Source: Cubamyces lactineus
Taxonomy: Eukaryota; Basidiomycota; Agaricomycetes; Polyporales; Polyporaceae
Assembly (NCBI GenBank): GCA_022376465.1
Contig: JACDTU010000001.1
Coordinates: 310,001 to 374,000, forward strand
DNA length: 64,000 nt
Reading direction: 5' to 3'
A program made the translations under genes and the position numbers. Below the pieces are notes generated by a model. The model worked only from the letters and a program-made list of their open reading frames with translations. It was not told the DNA's origin and made no database searches. Below, piece after piece: positions 1 through 11,378 of the stretch. How positions within the stretch are numbered: position 1 is the stretch's first letter; each line of letters starts with the position of its first letter.

Positions 1-830
1 GCCACGTTCATATACAATCCAGCTATTGTATATCAGACGTGGGCTGATTGTATATCAGAGGCATTTACAAAACTGCCACGTCCATCTACAATCAAGCTAA
101 ACGTGGGCAGATTGTATATCAGAGGCATGTACAAATCACCCACGTTCATATACAAAACTGCCACGTTCATATACAAAACTGCCACGTTCATATACAATAC
201 TGCCACGTTCATATACAATACTGCCACGTTCATATACAATACTGCCACGTTCATATACAATCCAGCTATTGTATATCAGACGTGGGCTGATTGTATATCA
301 GAGGCATGTACAAAACTGCCACGTCCATCTACAATCAAGCTAAACGTGGGCAGATTGTATATCAGAGGCATGTACAAATCACCCACGTCCATCTACAATC
401 CAGCCATTGACATCCACAAACCGCCCACGTCCATCTACAATCCAGCTTTTGTACATCAGACGTGGGCAGATTGTATATCAGAGGCATGTACAAAGCACCC
501 ACGTCCATCTACAATCCAGCTATTGACATCTACAAACTGCCCACGTCCATCTACAATCCAGCTTTTGTACATCAGACGTGGGCAGATTGTATATCAGAGG
601 CATCTACAAATCACCCACGTCCATCTACAATTCAGCTATTATACATTGGACGTGGGTGGATTGTGTATTGCAGGGATATACAAACCACCCACGTCCATGT
701 ACGATCCAGCTATTGTGTATCATACGTGGGGGCATTATTCATGCATCTCATTTACAAATGTGGCACAATTGTTAATACACTACTACAAAAGCCCCACTCC
801 CATTGAAAATCCATAGTGTCATTGATTCTC
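1..830. repeat. Tandem and inverted repeat block
   Basis: The block is built from one short motif in both orientations: CCACGT(T/C)CAT(A/C)TACAAT and its complement ATTGTA..CGTGG. From about 140 to 260 it forms a direct array of a 21-base unit, about six copies. Larger units are nested over it: positions 1-143 recur almost unchanged at about 245-388 (period near 244), and a unit of about 122 bases recurs between about 437 and 620. Because the motif occurs in both orientations, facing pairs could fold into hairpins. Copies become more diverged toward 830. The period of 21 is a multiple of three, so the array is open in several frames on both strands, but the predicted peptides are only repeats of the unit and I do not treat them as genes. 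The block starts at the window edge, so its true left end is unknown. Confidence 0.9.
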
Positions 831-982
831 AATGAGGTGGGCCATTTGTATTTGTATATCGAGTTGGCAGGTCTTCCACGAGAATTTCCCCACCTACGTG
901 GGCAGTTGTTAACAATCCGTGGTGACCACTAGTGAAGCGTATCCTTACGCCGTCTCGCAGCTCGTCCGCGGAGGAATTGTAG

Positions 983-1207
983 GCGCCAGAGGCTACAGCA
1001 AACACCGGGGCTGTCCAGAACACCCCTAAGTCTACCTCCGGGACATCGAGGACCACCAGGCCATCTGCCAAGCGGCAGAAAGCGGCCGCTGCTGTAGCGG
1101 GTCCATCTTCGGCAGCGGCCAATAGCGCCGACGCTGGTACGCCAAGCAATGCGCAGGCCGGACCCTCTCGGGCTAGCGGTCGTGGTTCCGCCAAAGCGCG
1201 TAAGTAG
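983..1207 (+). other. Possible terminal exon of an unidentified disordered protein
   Basis: From 983 to the TAG at 1205-1207 the plus strand is open and encodes a low-complexity tail rich in Ser, Ala, Lys and Arg (for example PSAKRQK and SRASGRGSAKARK). This composition resembles the disordered basic tail of a nuclear protein. No upstream exon or start could be joined to it: a stop lies at 980-982 and the repeat block begins shortly upstream. It could be the last exon of a gene destroyed by the repeats, or a chance open frame. I do not assign a function. Confidence 0.25.
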
Positions 1208-2111
1208 AGTCGACATGTCTGGACGATGGATATGGTACCCTGTACGATTTCTCGTCTAAGGCACATTTGAACGAGTGAGAACATGTTGTGCTGAATGGCC
1301 ACGCTTGACAATTAGCTCTACAATTCATCTCCTCATGGAGCTGTTTCTCTGGTTCCAGTTTCCCTCTTACCAGCATACGTTACTCTTTGTCCAACTGTCT
1401 GTCAGCCTATGCGTCGAGTAACTGTTTGCCAATGAATGTCGCTGTACGATCTTGTCTTCGCCTCGCGTACATACTACCAGCCTGAATACATGCTGCGAAC
1501 CCACATGTTGCTGCACAGTTCGGACATGCGGACGTGGTCTTGTATCTGAGTTGTCGATCTTAGGCGTCTCGATACGCTTGACTTGACGCCCGCCACGTAA
1601 CGGAGCGATGCAAAGGAGGAAGCGCCTGAAGAGTGTTTTCTCTCCCTTCCAGTGCGTCGTCCACCTCTCCGAACACTCACGCGCCATACAGGCTTCACTT
1701 GGGTATGTTTTCGCATGACTATCTGGGCGTAATGACGCGTGACTACTTGGTGCTGTGGAATCGTAACTCTGTTGACCATCTCTTGCTCGCAATGACTATG
1801 AGGTCTGCGAGAAATGACCATGGCGCATGAGCAGGGACGTGACGGCCGATATCTTGGGATCTTTTCGTCCGCACCTAGTCAGAATACCGTTGCCTGTCGG
1901 CCGATTATCATGCATGGCAAATTCGAAGTTGCTATGTCGTGGATCGGACACGATTTTACCCGTTCGATCCTGATCGCTGGTAGGCCCAACCACTGCCTGT
2001 CGTCCCCCTTTCCTCCAACGCCTAACTTCGTCATTGCAGTCCCATTGGTCCTTCCCTCACTCGACATAAAAGGCTTACGTTCACCTGTGCGTCCACTTTT
2101 GTGTTCCCGCT
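1208..2111. other. No gene seen
   Basis: No exon chain with plausible splice sites was found on either strand. The last part, just before 2112, presumably holds the promoter and leader of the next gene. Confidence 0.5.
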
Positions 2112-3587
2112 ATGCCTTGGCGCGTGGACGACCGTGTGCGAACCATCGTTAAGCGCGCCTTGGCCGACGAACGCGTCCGGTGGTCCTCGTTTTTGCACCC
2201 CTGTCCCCTCGGATCAAGGCACCTGGCGCAGGCTTGTTACGGTGCGAAGAACAACTGGGATAGCGTCGGGTTCGTACTCGAAATTGTAAGTCGCACAAAC
2301 CCTTTTCGTGTGCCTGTGTACTCTCACTAACTCAATGGCAGTGTCTGTCGCAGGAGGGCTGCGCGCATCACAAGACCCTCCTGCGTTGCCAGCTCTCCAA
2401 CAAGTCTCGTCTTCAGCTCATCCAAGCTCTGTGGGAACTCGACCCGCCCCCCTACAACGACCCTCTTCGTCGCGCGATCACCACTGTCATGCGAGCAGAT
2501 CTGCGAGAAGTTTTAGAAGCGGAGGAGCGTGCAGCAACGCGAGCCCGGGACGCCGAGAGAGCGCCGAACCCTGGGACGCCGAGGTCGAGTTCAAGCGTCC
2601 GCCCCAGAACGATCAGTACCTCCTCCACGCGAAGCGCTTCTAGGGATGGCGGCCCGGTAGGAAGACCCGTAAATCCTACCTGCCAGGTGATTGCGTATAT
2701 CTATGTCCCGGTAAGCATATTTGACCATCTTGCCCTCTACGCTGCTCAAAGTTGGAATCATTTAGGGCCATCACAATCCCCTCGTCGTTCGGGCTGTTGG
2801 CACGCCACGCGACCCCGTGGTAGAGTTTGTCTTTGGCCAGCCAGCTATCTACGAGGCCTTGGGCATCGACCCCAAGAGTCGTGCAAAGCCGAAGTACCTC
2901 GTGTGGAACCGGTCCATTGACGGCTGGGCCTCGCACCCGAAACCCCACCAATCCTTGTTCCTGATACCCGGGGAGCGCGTGTTGTACAAGGAGGAGTACG
3001 TATCCTTCTTGCCCCAGCTAGACTACTACAAGTCACAGCTTCTACCAACCGACCGCGAGAGAGGCGATCCTAGGTACGGGCCCTCTATCTCCAACGAGAA
3101 TACCCAGCGCGACAGGCTGGCGACGCCGCCCCCCACCGCCTCCCTCCCCGGCACTCCGCCTCGGCCCTCCGAACTGCACGCGTTATTGGGGTGTCCCGCC
3201 GCCGACGGAACCCGTCAAAATGAGAAGGTGGCTGCCGGTTCTGGACTTCCGGGTAAACTGGTGCCTGCGCGCAAGAAAGCGCGGTATGATCCCACCAGCG
3301 TCATCGACCTGACCTTGGACGAATCGGAGGAGGACTATCCGGAAGGGAGATCACGTAAAGTCCCGTCGCCCCCCTCAACCTCGGGCACCCCCCCTTCCCT
3401 ATCACTTTCTGAGGAGCTGCCACCTCAGGAAAAACCGCTGGGTTGTGGGTCTCCTGCCGGGTCTTCATCGGCCCGCCAAATCGCCCGGCGAACTCGCATC
3501 ATCGACCTCACGTTGGACGACTCGGATGACGGGAATACCTCCGCAGGCCCCCAGGTCGTGATCGACGTTTCGGATTGCGACGGGTAG
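2112..3587 (+). CDS. KDZ-linked protein with two C-terminal SUMO-interaction motifs
   Basis: Three exons (2112-2285, 2342-2710, 2766-3587) with GT-AG introns, both in phase 0, give about 454 residues. The first 150 residues are probably folded and contain Cys/His pairs (CLSQEGCAHH). A second ordered stretch (about residues 180-270) contains NPLVVRAVGTPRDPVVEFVFGQ. The remainder is disordered and Pro/Ser-rich. Near the end are two strong SUMO-interaction motifs, VIDLTLDESEED at about residue 335 and IIDLTLDDSDD near 430: a hydrophobic core followed by acidic residues and serine. This is known to be the form of SUMO-binding SIMs; binding here is inference. The gene ends 273 bases before the KDZ transposase on the same strand, so I regard it as an accessory gene of that element. 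I do not recognise the N-terminal domains. The start is the first in-frame ATG. Confidence 0.65.
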
Positions 3588-3860
3588 ATACCAATTTTTC
3601 ACGTTGACAGGATGGCAAATAGAATAACCGTGAATTTGTTGACCACTTGTGTGCCTAGCATCCGAAGTGTCGGCGCTCGTAGAGTCGTCGTTCCGGAACC
3701 AACCCGGTTTGCGTGGCAGCAACAACCTGTGCGTGTGCAACTCGACCGATTTCTGCGTACCTCTAACCTGCTGTGCCAAAGGGGTTAGCTCCCAAAGTCC
3801 TGCGCGCGTCTGAACCTTGAAGCTCTCCTTCCTCCGTTGTTGTGACACTCCCCCCTTTCG

Positions 3861-6800
3861 ATGTTTCGACGACCACGACGACTACCCCCGAATGTACAAC
3901 GCTCAGTCGACATCCCGAAACCCATTGCGACAGACTCTGCTTTCAATGTATCTCGCAGCGGTGCTGTGCACCTCCTTGAACAGACACTCGAATACGACGC
4001 CGAAGTGCCTCAAGCCAAGCGCGCCCGATTGGAGAGAGCTGCGTCACCGTCGCTTGGAGATTCAGAATTGCGGAGTCTGAGCGATAACCTGGCCGGCAGG
4101 CCGACTATCGGCGAAGATGGCCACGAAGGCCTCAACCCAGTGCTTCTGTTGGGTGAAGACCAAGGTCTGGGCGAGGCGGGAGAGACAGCAGACTTCGTCA
4201 TGTGGTTGGAACATGAACACGGCAGCAACGAGGTGCGTGCGTTAGAACGTCATGTTCCGTTTGTATGTAGAGTTCAAGATCTACCCCCAGCGCGAAGATG
4301 ACCGGGAGGGGCCAACCTCGGCTGAGGTCGAGGCTTCGAGCGCATCAGGACGCATCATGGAAGAGTGCTCGGAACATGTCAACAGTCGTCAGAGGGTACG
4401 ACGAAATCATATACCATAGCGCGTGATGCAATGCTGATAGACTTTCCTCAAGTCCACGCCATCCTCTCGCATCAATCGCTTCAAGGAGCGATTTGACGAG
4501 CTCCTGAACGACATCCTGAGCCGAGAGCAGGTTTCCAACATCCCAGGGGCCTGTTCGACGAAAGACTGTCTCCGTCGAGCTAAGGTTCGCTGTCGTGAAT
4601 GCCACGCAAAGAGACCTTCGTGCGTGGAGTGCGCAGTGGCCGGACATCGCAATCTGCCATTCCATTGGCTGGAGATATGGAACGGCGACTTCTTCGAGAA
4701 GACGGACTTGGCTGACGCAGGATTCGTGCTCTACCTGGGGCACGGTGGCGACCCGTGTTGTAACATCCCGCGAGGCGAGCTGCCAGCAGCGTTCATCGTT
4801 GTACACATCAACGGCATACATCGGGTTGCCCTCCACTACTGTCATTGTCCTGGCCGATTGTCAGACATATCACAGCTCGTGCGAGCGGATATGTTCCCCG
4901 CTTCAACTGAGCGTATCGAGACCGCGTTTACTTGCGAACTGCTGGAACGCTACCACATAGATTTCGACGTTACGAAGCGAAGCGCCCAGGATTTTGTGCG
5001 CATCTTGACGATGTTAACACCTATAGATAAGGAGACCGGGAAAGTGAAGGTGAGTACCGTTGAGTCCTCTATTGAGCAGTTTGCTGAACTTACCCATCAG
5101 GACCGATATCGCGAGTTCATGCTCGCCGCCCGCGTCTATCGTCACTTGACAATGGTGAAGCGTGCAGGCCCGAAGTTTGGTGTCGTCATCCCGGGGCGAA
5201 CCGCACAGGATTTGACGGTGCCTTGTCTGACATGTCCTATCCCCGACTTCAACTTACCCGATGACTGGCAAGATACCCCTGAGCACCTTCGGTAGGGTCA
5301 CCTTTGCTCATACGTCACGATCAAGCTAATTTCACATACTAGGTATCTGCATCGCATGATACTATGCGCGGACGGCAACTATCACCTACAAAAGAAGATC
5401 AAGAAAGTCGACGAGAACGACGTCGCGCTTTCGAAGGGACAAGGATACTTTGTGCCATCAGAAGAAGTCGAGCCATACCTTGTCAAAGACTACAAAACGA
5501 AGGGCAAAGGAAAGACGTCTAAGGATGTCGATGACGATATGGTACGCACAACGTCAGTCCAACTGAACTGACACTGACCGAGCACGCAACAGTCGATCAT
5601 GTGCACCGGTATGAGGGTGGCGAGAGCACAACGCTCGGGCAAGTTCAAGTCAGTCGACGTAAGCGGTATTCTATCGTATACTTGCGATCACCTGCACTTT
5701 CGTCCGAGCGCCACGGTCGACTTACGAACCACGGAGACGTACGCGCGCATCCTTTTTGAATGGTACAATATGAGCTGACAGAGTCCTATCTACTGCTAGA
5801 TGGGGCGCCAACGATTGTGCATTGGCACGAGCCTTGAGAGGGACCGAGAAACTCCACGAACGGGCGTTATCCTACGACGTGGTCTGTAGTTACATCTGCC
5901 ACATCGGCGAACGTTTCGCACGATCTCACCCAGCGCTTCTGCCGATCATCAACGAGTTGAAGATGCTGCTTCCGAAGCTCCACATTCACTGTCACAAGGA
6001 GCTGTGTCAAATTGTTTATGCATTCTGCTATGCGCATGGATTTGGTCTGGCGCATGGCGAAGGCATTGAGACTCCTTGGGCTGAACTGAACATCGCTGGC
6101 CTGTCTACATGTGAAATGACCTCGGGGGCGCGGCACGACGCGCTCAATTCACTCTTCAGTTTCTGGAATTGGCGGAAGACGCAAGGGATGGGTACGTGTT
6201 GCAACTCACTCACTAGAACGTGTACACTCACGACCTACACAGGCGATTTCCTTGCGAGAAAGTTGCGAGAGGCGTACACGGCGCAGCGTCGAACTACACG
6301 ATACATGGCCAGTCTCACCATCTTCGCGGGCGCGACGAAGGTGACGGAATGGCTCAAGATGACAGTAGATGATCGCGCGCCCACTCCACTGACGTTCCGG
6401 GACAAGATAGCCAACAGCGAGGCGAGCGTATATATGCTACACAGGTCAGAAGGTGAGGGATACGGCCAAAGTACTTAAACGATGCTAACATTGGCCACAG
6501 TCCCCAGCGCGGATCGCGCGCTCGAGAACCTGCTTGCCAGGTCCAAGGGCGCAGGTTCTCAACATACCAAGGAGGCTGTTGCTCGTCTACGTAACGCCGC
6601 GGCGGTCTTCATCCGCGCGGGCCTCGACCTCTATCAGCAGCAGTGAGCACGCCTTCCGCACGGTGCGATCCCCTTCGGCAGGCACTGAAATAGAGCATGA
6701 AATCATAGGGTACACTTACGTTACGTGCACGAACAGAGACGCACTCGACAAGAAGTCATCGAGCTCCCAGGAGCAACCGCAGTGAGCGTGACTGCCTTCC

Positions 6801-7974
6801 GTCAGAGCCTGATGAAATGGCGCAAACAGCAGCGGAAACACATGCCAGCTCTATTCCAAGCGTCTGTAGCTGACGAGGACGATGATGCATGGGCGATTGT
6901 CCTCGGCGATGTGGAGGAGGAAGACGACGACGAAGATGACGACCCGGCCTTTGCTGAGACGCTGGGCCTCCCGTCCGATTTCTCGCGTGAAGAACGCGTT
7001 GACTACGATCTCGATAATCTTGCATCATACGAGCTGACAATCCGCATCGGAATCGCTTTCGATTATCTCGACGCTGTCCGTTTAGCTGTACAACATCGAG
7101 CGTCGCTCTTGGAGTACAAGAAGCAGAACGCGAGAACGACGAAGACGAACGCGCATGCGCAACGAGAAATTGACAAGGCGAAAGAAGTTGCGCGCGTCCT
7201 CGCGACCAGGTACAACGACAATTATCAACGCATCGTGGCGTTGCGAGCGCTGGATTACGATGCGCGCGCAGATGACACTGCTGGGGCTCGTCTGCGTCGC
7301 ATTGATCTCGATGCCGACCTGGCCATTGCAAACATGGCTAGAGCCCGAACGCTGGGCGATAGCAAGCTGACCCCTTCGTGGATCTGGTCTGTCTTTGAAT
7401 CGTCCGAGAGGCCCAACACGCGGGGTAGCAGGCGCAAGGAACCAACCAGCACTTACTCGAGCGGTAAGCCTGCTGATGATCCAAGCGAGGGGACTTACTA
7501 ACGTACTGGATTGCAGCGGACGTGGCTCAGTGGTACCGGGCGAAAGCCGAGAAGGATCGAGCTGACGAGGCAGTTAATCGTATCTGCGCGGACTTCCGGC
7601 GAACTATCAAGGGGTATGGGGCGTATGCACGACTATGGAGGGACGCGGCGGCTCGCTCTGATGGGGGAAAGCGGGCTTACGCATTGAAGACGGCGGCGAT
7701 GTGGGAAGGAATGAAGGAGCGGTGTGCGAGGCAGTATGAGGCGTCGCGCCGTGCGGAGGTGGCTGCAGATGTATTGGACCAAACTCGGGTAAGTGACAAT
7801 CGAACAGGTCAATGACGGCACTGACATGATTGTCAGTCACTCCTACCATATCTCGAGCAATTAGTTGACGACGTGAGGCCGTACCTCCCCATCCTAGCAC
7901 ATTTGAAGATGGAGGTCCCGACGGATCTGAGGAACGCACCAGAGACGACCTCGAGCAGCCGCGAGTCGAATTGA
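3861..7974 (+). CDS. KDZ (Kyakuja-Dileera-Zisupton) family transposase, apparently intact
   Basis: Eleven exons joined through GT-AG introns give one uninterrupted frame of about 1189 residues: 3861-4232, 4273-4395, 4441-5291, 5343-5541, 5593-5738, 5800-6191, 6243-6452, 6501-6642, 6739-7463, 7517-7788, 7837-7974. After a disordered N-terminus comes a cysteine cluster (CRECHAKRPSCVEC, then HRNLPFHWLEIW), the CxC2-like zinc region typical of KDZ proteins. The RNase-H-like core follows: CADGNYHL (first Asp), LSYDVVCSY (second Asp) and HGEGIETPWAELN (Glu), with the conserved RHDALNSLFSFWNWRK after it. Near residue 800 is the family's W..Q..+MP segment (LMKWRKQQRKHMPAL), preceded and followed by acidic and coiled-coil regions. 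In known KDZ elements these proteins are DNA transposases that excise and reinsert their element. All three catalytic acidic positions are present. Whether it is expressed cannot be told from the sequence. Confidence 0.9.
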
Positions 7975-7975
7975 C

Positions 7976-8330
7976 ATGGCGCGGCGCGGCGTTCAATGGG
8001 CACACCCTACTGACAGATTTATGACAGGCACGCTATCTGCGTAGTCGCGCCCGTCGCCTACAGTGGGTTCAGCGAAGGAGGCGGGTGCGCACCCATCTGA
8101 ATGACGGCCCCGCGATACGGGCGCAATTCCTTGTCGCAGACAGTGGGTGGTGCGAAGCGCCTTGATATTGTAAGCTGTGCGGCACGCGTGGACCGCACTG
8201 TGGCCGAAATCGACTACGAATTGCCGCGTCGCTGTTTGCGAGCCTCGCGGCTGGTCATACGGTCGAAGCGACGCGGGCGTGGCTGGAAAACGGTCGTGTC
8301 GAGGGAGCTTTCTCGTAGGCACACTAGCGC
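7976..8330 (+). other. Possible broken small gene after the transposase
   Basis: Reading from about 8030, the plus strand encodes a protein-like stretch (…THLNDGPAIRAQFLVADSGW, then YCKLCGTRGPHC with zinc-ligand-like cysteines, then LFASLAAGHTVEATRAWLENG). A TGA interrupts it at about 8158-8160, and a frame change separates it from the nearest ATG (7976). It could be a decayed gene of the KDZ element or an exon set I could not splice correctly. No homology is recognised. Confidence 0.25.
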
Positions 8331-8451
8331 CGTGAGCGCCAATTGCATGCGCGCGCGCTTATGCGACTGGCGCGAGCAAGCACGCGGCCTCTCTCCACCA
8401 TCCACCACCTACCGCTCCTAGCCGTCCAAGCACATCCAATTGAGCGTCGAA

Positions 8452-8986
8452 ATGGCCCCTATATACGCCTTGAAGACTCGACTTTTCGTGGTGTGTAGTT
8501 ATGCACCAGCGGCGAGGATACACGCACTTACGATTTCTTAGGCCATCGTAGGCGTTCTTGGGGAGGATGCGAGGGCAGCTGGCGGCGTCGTGTTCGACGA
8601 TTTCGTCGCGGTATGTCGTAGATTATGTGGTTCTTCTTGTTGCTAACGTTCCACAGGCCCTCATCGCGCTGCAATTCGACGTTGTGCCTTCTGGCAACGA
8701 CGTCGAGATCGCGTTCCGCTCGAGGGCGTGCGCGTGTTTGCGTCGCAAGTCCCTGCGCGTTCCTCTGCCAGCGGACGACGGGGCATGGTGGCCGTACGAG
8801 TACTCCGCGTGCGTCTGCGTTGTCGTTCATTTCTCGTTCATCGCGGGGGTCATTGTGCTGACGACTGCTTGTAGCGTGGCGGACGCCCTGCGCGAGATCT
8901 TCAACTTGCAAGCGAGCGACTTCATCGAACTCCCGGACGACGGCACGATTGAAGGGCCCGGTTTCGTTGTTCCGGCGTTGAACTAG
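8452..8986 (+). CDS. Small unidentified gene at the end of the KDZ element
   Basis: Four exons (8452-8490, 8542-8610, 8657-8808, 8875-8986) with consistent GT-AG borders and phases give about 123 residues. The product is small, with hydrophobic N-terminal segments (VAIVGVLGEDARAAGGVVFDD, shortened: VGVLGEDARAAGG) and a C-terminal acidic region (SDFIELPDDG). No domain is recognised. Its position directly after the transposase, on the same strand, suggests it belongs to the same mobile element. The ATG chosen is the first that splices in frame. The splice pattern is the main evidence that it is real. Confidence 0.5.
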
Positions 8987-9038
8987 GTCGGGTATAGCAC
9001 AAGTGAGACGGTAGTGACAGTTAGATGGTAGTGACTTT

Positions 9039-9086
9039 TCTTGGGTTGGCGGGCGTCGCGAGTCTTGGGTTGGCGGGCGTCGCGAG
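9039..9086. repeat. 24-base tandem duplication
   Basis: The sequence CTTGGGTTGGCGGGCGTCGC plus four more bases is present twice, head to tail, with no mismatch seen. Confidence 0.8.
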
Positions 9087-9344
9087 GAGAACCGAATACG
9101 TTTGCGTGCACCAACTAGACGGGAACGAAGTATATTGTATGTAACATACTGACGGGGTCTACAGAATGGATGTGTATCTACGATTCCCAAGCCGATCGGT
9201 GGGGGTGGCAGTGCGGGCCTGGGGATGCAGTGCGTGCCTGGCTGCTGGGTGCGAGGGGTTAATCAATGCTAATCAATAGTTCAACGGATGGCGGCAAATG
9301 GATCACCACTATATTATAAGTACGCTATAGTTATGTACAGAGGC

Positions 9345-9420
9345 CTGATTGAGTAGCGGGATGGCGCCATGGCTGGATTGCAATAGCCTGTTGTTCGAGT
9401 CCCGAGCAGTCGACTTTTTA
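9345..9420 (+). ncRNA. tRNA-like Pol III candidate (SINE-type head)
   Basis: A box-A-like stretch (TGGCGCCATGGCTGG) is followed about 30 bases later by a nearly perfect box B (TGTTCGAGTCC against GGTTCGANTCC), then by a T5 run at 9415-9419 that could end Pol III transcription. The T-arm does not pair well, so this is not a good tRNA gene. A tRNA-derived SINE head or a decayed tRNA fits better. Confidence 0.3.
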
Positions 9421-9459
9421 CTTCTCCAGTTCGCAGCTGCGCCGTGTTGACTAAACGAC

Positions 9460-9560
9460 GAAGATTAACCTCTGGGATAAACCTCCGGGATTATCTCGAG
9501 ATGATCACCGGGTTTATCCGAGGATAAACCTGTGATAATCCTGTGATAATCCTGTGCTCA
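9460..9560. repeat. Short palindromic GATAAAC/GATTATC repeats
   Basis: Several copies of GGATAAACCT, GGGATTATC and TGATAATCC lie within 100 bases. They include the near-palindrome GTTTATCCGAGGATAAAC (8-base arms, 2-base loop) and a tandem TGATAATCCTG pair. It may be a terminus of a small mobile element. It adjoins the point where the following reductase copy is truncated. Confidence 0.6.
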
Positions 9561-9820
9561 TCGTCGTCGTTGAGGCTGACAGAGGGCCGCGGGGTGGTGC
9601 TCAACGCACGCTAAACAACGCCGAGTGGTTAATCCTCTGGGCTGCCCGGGACGCGACGGGATAAACAGGTGAGTTAATCCGGTCCGTGATTAAGGTGCAA
9701 AAAATTAACGGCTCTGGGAGAGGCCTACTCCATTAGTTAATGGGGGTCTATTAAACAAACTAAAAACATCTTCTCTAACTCATCAGTGGCGTGTGCCGTA
9801 AGCATCGAAGGTGCACTCAC

Positions 9821-10413
9821 CAATGCAGTGCATGCCTGCGCCCAGTAAGTCATCTGCATTCCCGCCCTCAAAGCCTCCTCGGTTTGGTCGACAAAAAACG
9901 CAGGTGCTGATGCTCCAGCGCATAGGAAGAGAGCGTCCGGACAACGGCCTTCATGAGGCTTGCTCGCAGCACCGATTGCTGCCGCTGAACCTACTTCAGA
10001 GTCTACGGCGAACGAGTACGCCTTCAGGATTTGACTCGAAGTTTGTCGGTGTTGCTGGACGTTCAATCATCAGAACTGACTTGAATGACATTTGCCCACC
10101 CATGCGTCTCACCTCAAGCGTGTCCAAAGCCTTTGCGAGTCGCTCTTCGTTCCTGGCGACTATGGATACGTGCGCGCCCCGTTCGACTAGTAGCACTGCC
10201 AATGCGAGACCAGTGCCAGAAGACCCTCCGGTGATAAAGCAGTGCTGTTTGTGGCATCAGCGTTCTGCAGTTTTTCCGTCGACTTAAACGTGCCTGTCCC
10301 CGAGGATCCCATTGCTTTGAGAAGAATAGCATTGCGCGTATGGCTAGGGCACTGAAGAGCGTGAATGCTACCAGCGCGAGTGAGGAGGGTGTCCACAGAG
10401 GAGGGAAAGCCAT
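9821..10413 (-). pseudogene. 3-ketodihydrosphingosine reductase, 5' part only
   Basis: The minus strand starts at ATG 10413 with a hydrophobic N-terminal anchor (SSLALVAFTLFSALAIRAMLF) followed by WDPRGQ. A first intron with a GC donor (GCACGT…AACAG) leads to the Rossmann motif CFITGGSSGTGLALA and VSIVARNEERLAKAL. A second intron leads to LFLCAGAS…MQMTYWAQACTAL. The gene then stops at the donor of the next intron. The exons carrying the catalytic YxxxK region and C-terminus, present in the neighbouring copy, are missing; repeats and non-coding DNA follow instead. In yeast this SDR (Tsc10) reduces 3-ketosphinganine in the ER membrane. This copy cannot encode an active enzyme. Confidence 0.75.
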
Positions 10414-11378
10414 GCTTACAGGACAGCTGACAAGAGGAAGAGTGGGCTTGGGGGCCTCGTACTCGGGGAGCGTACACGGTAAGTTACGAGCCACGCCAGA
10501 ACGCATGGAAGGGCTGTACATCTCCTCACACGAGGAGTTCCATCTCACTTCCCACGTAGCGCCGCTCGGCCGGCGGTGGATTCCCTTCAGGCTGGCAGCC
10601 TATCTTCCTAATAGAGTATTCACCGCACTAAGGTCTTTCAAGCGTTCAGCTATGGAGATAACCAGCGACCGAAGCGGAAGAAGCAACATCTAGGTTAGAG
10701 CGCTGTCAAGGCTCTGAAGCCTCGGGATTGTACTAGTAGGACGGACTCCACGCCCGGGCCATGACTCAGTCTTCTTCTGCCAGGAGCTGATGGATCCGTG
10801 GTGTCCTCACCGTGTTCCGAGGCTACTGCGTCTACGTCGCAGATATCGATATCAAATATTGTGATGTCGTATGTGGGTGGTCGTGCGAACTTTCCGGGCT
10901 GCAGAAGCATGGCTAGCGATGGATGCGGACATGAGAAGCTGAGAAGTAGATTGGTAGAAACGTTCGTCGTGGCGAGCACTGCAAGGTAGGCAACCTTCGC
11001 ACGACGGTGAAGTGTTATTCCGGGGTGTGTATCAGACAGATCAGGACGTAGCTGACAGGTACCCCGCCAGGGACCTCTTGAGCATGAGGGGGAGCAAATA
11101 GAACGGCAAAACTACATTGATGCTACATATATGTAACGATTATGGAGTCATTCATCGCACTACCTGCTCTCTAGTCCAACGAAACTAGATAGAGCAGGAC
11201 GGAGCTGGACTCGAACGATCTATCTCTGCAGAAGAGAAGAAGCGCCGTGGACGACATTCTACCGAGGAGTCTCAGGTGGTCAAAAACCCACAATTCTTCA
11301 AGTACTCGTAGTGCTCTTCGCGATGATCTTGCACTTGCAGCTCGACTGTCTTGCGCCACAGCGGCAAGAATATCTGCT
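10414..11378. other. No gene seen
   Basis: There is no convincing exon chain. An open minus-strand stretch at 10695-10979 has no recognised motif and no partner exons. Confidence 0.4.

Larger units (their letters stand above)
2112..8986 (+). mobile_element. Candidate KDZ DNA transposon
   Basis: Three or four same-strand genes (SIM protein, KDZ transposase, small gene) lie in a compact block between a repeat region and broken genes. KDZ elements are known to carry passenger genes in basidiomycetes. I could not identify terminal inverted repeats or a target-site duplication by eye, so the borders given are only the coding limits. Confidence 0.55.

Noticed and set aside
33..816. Long open frames through the left-edge repeat as repeat-containing proteins
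   Set aside because: The repeat period is a multiple of three, so frames stay open on both strands; starts, composition and lack of splice context do not support a gene.
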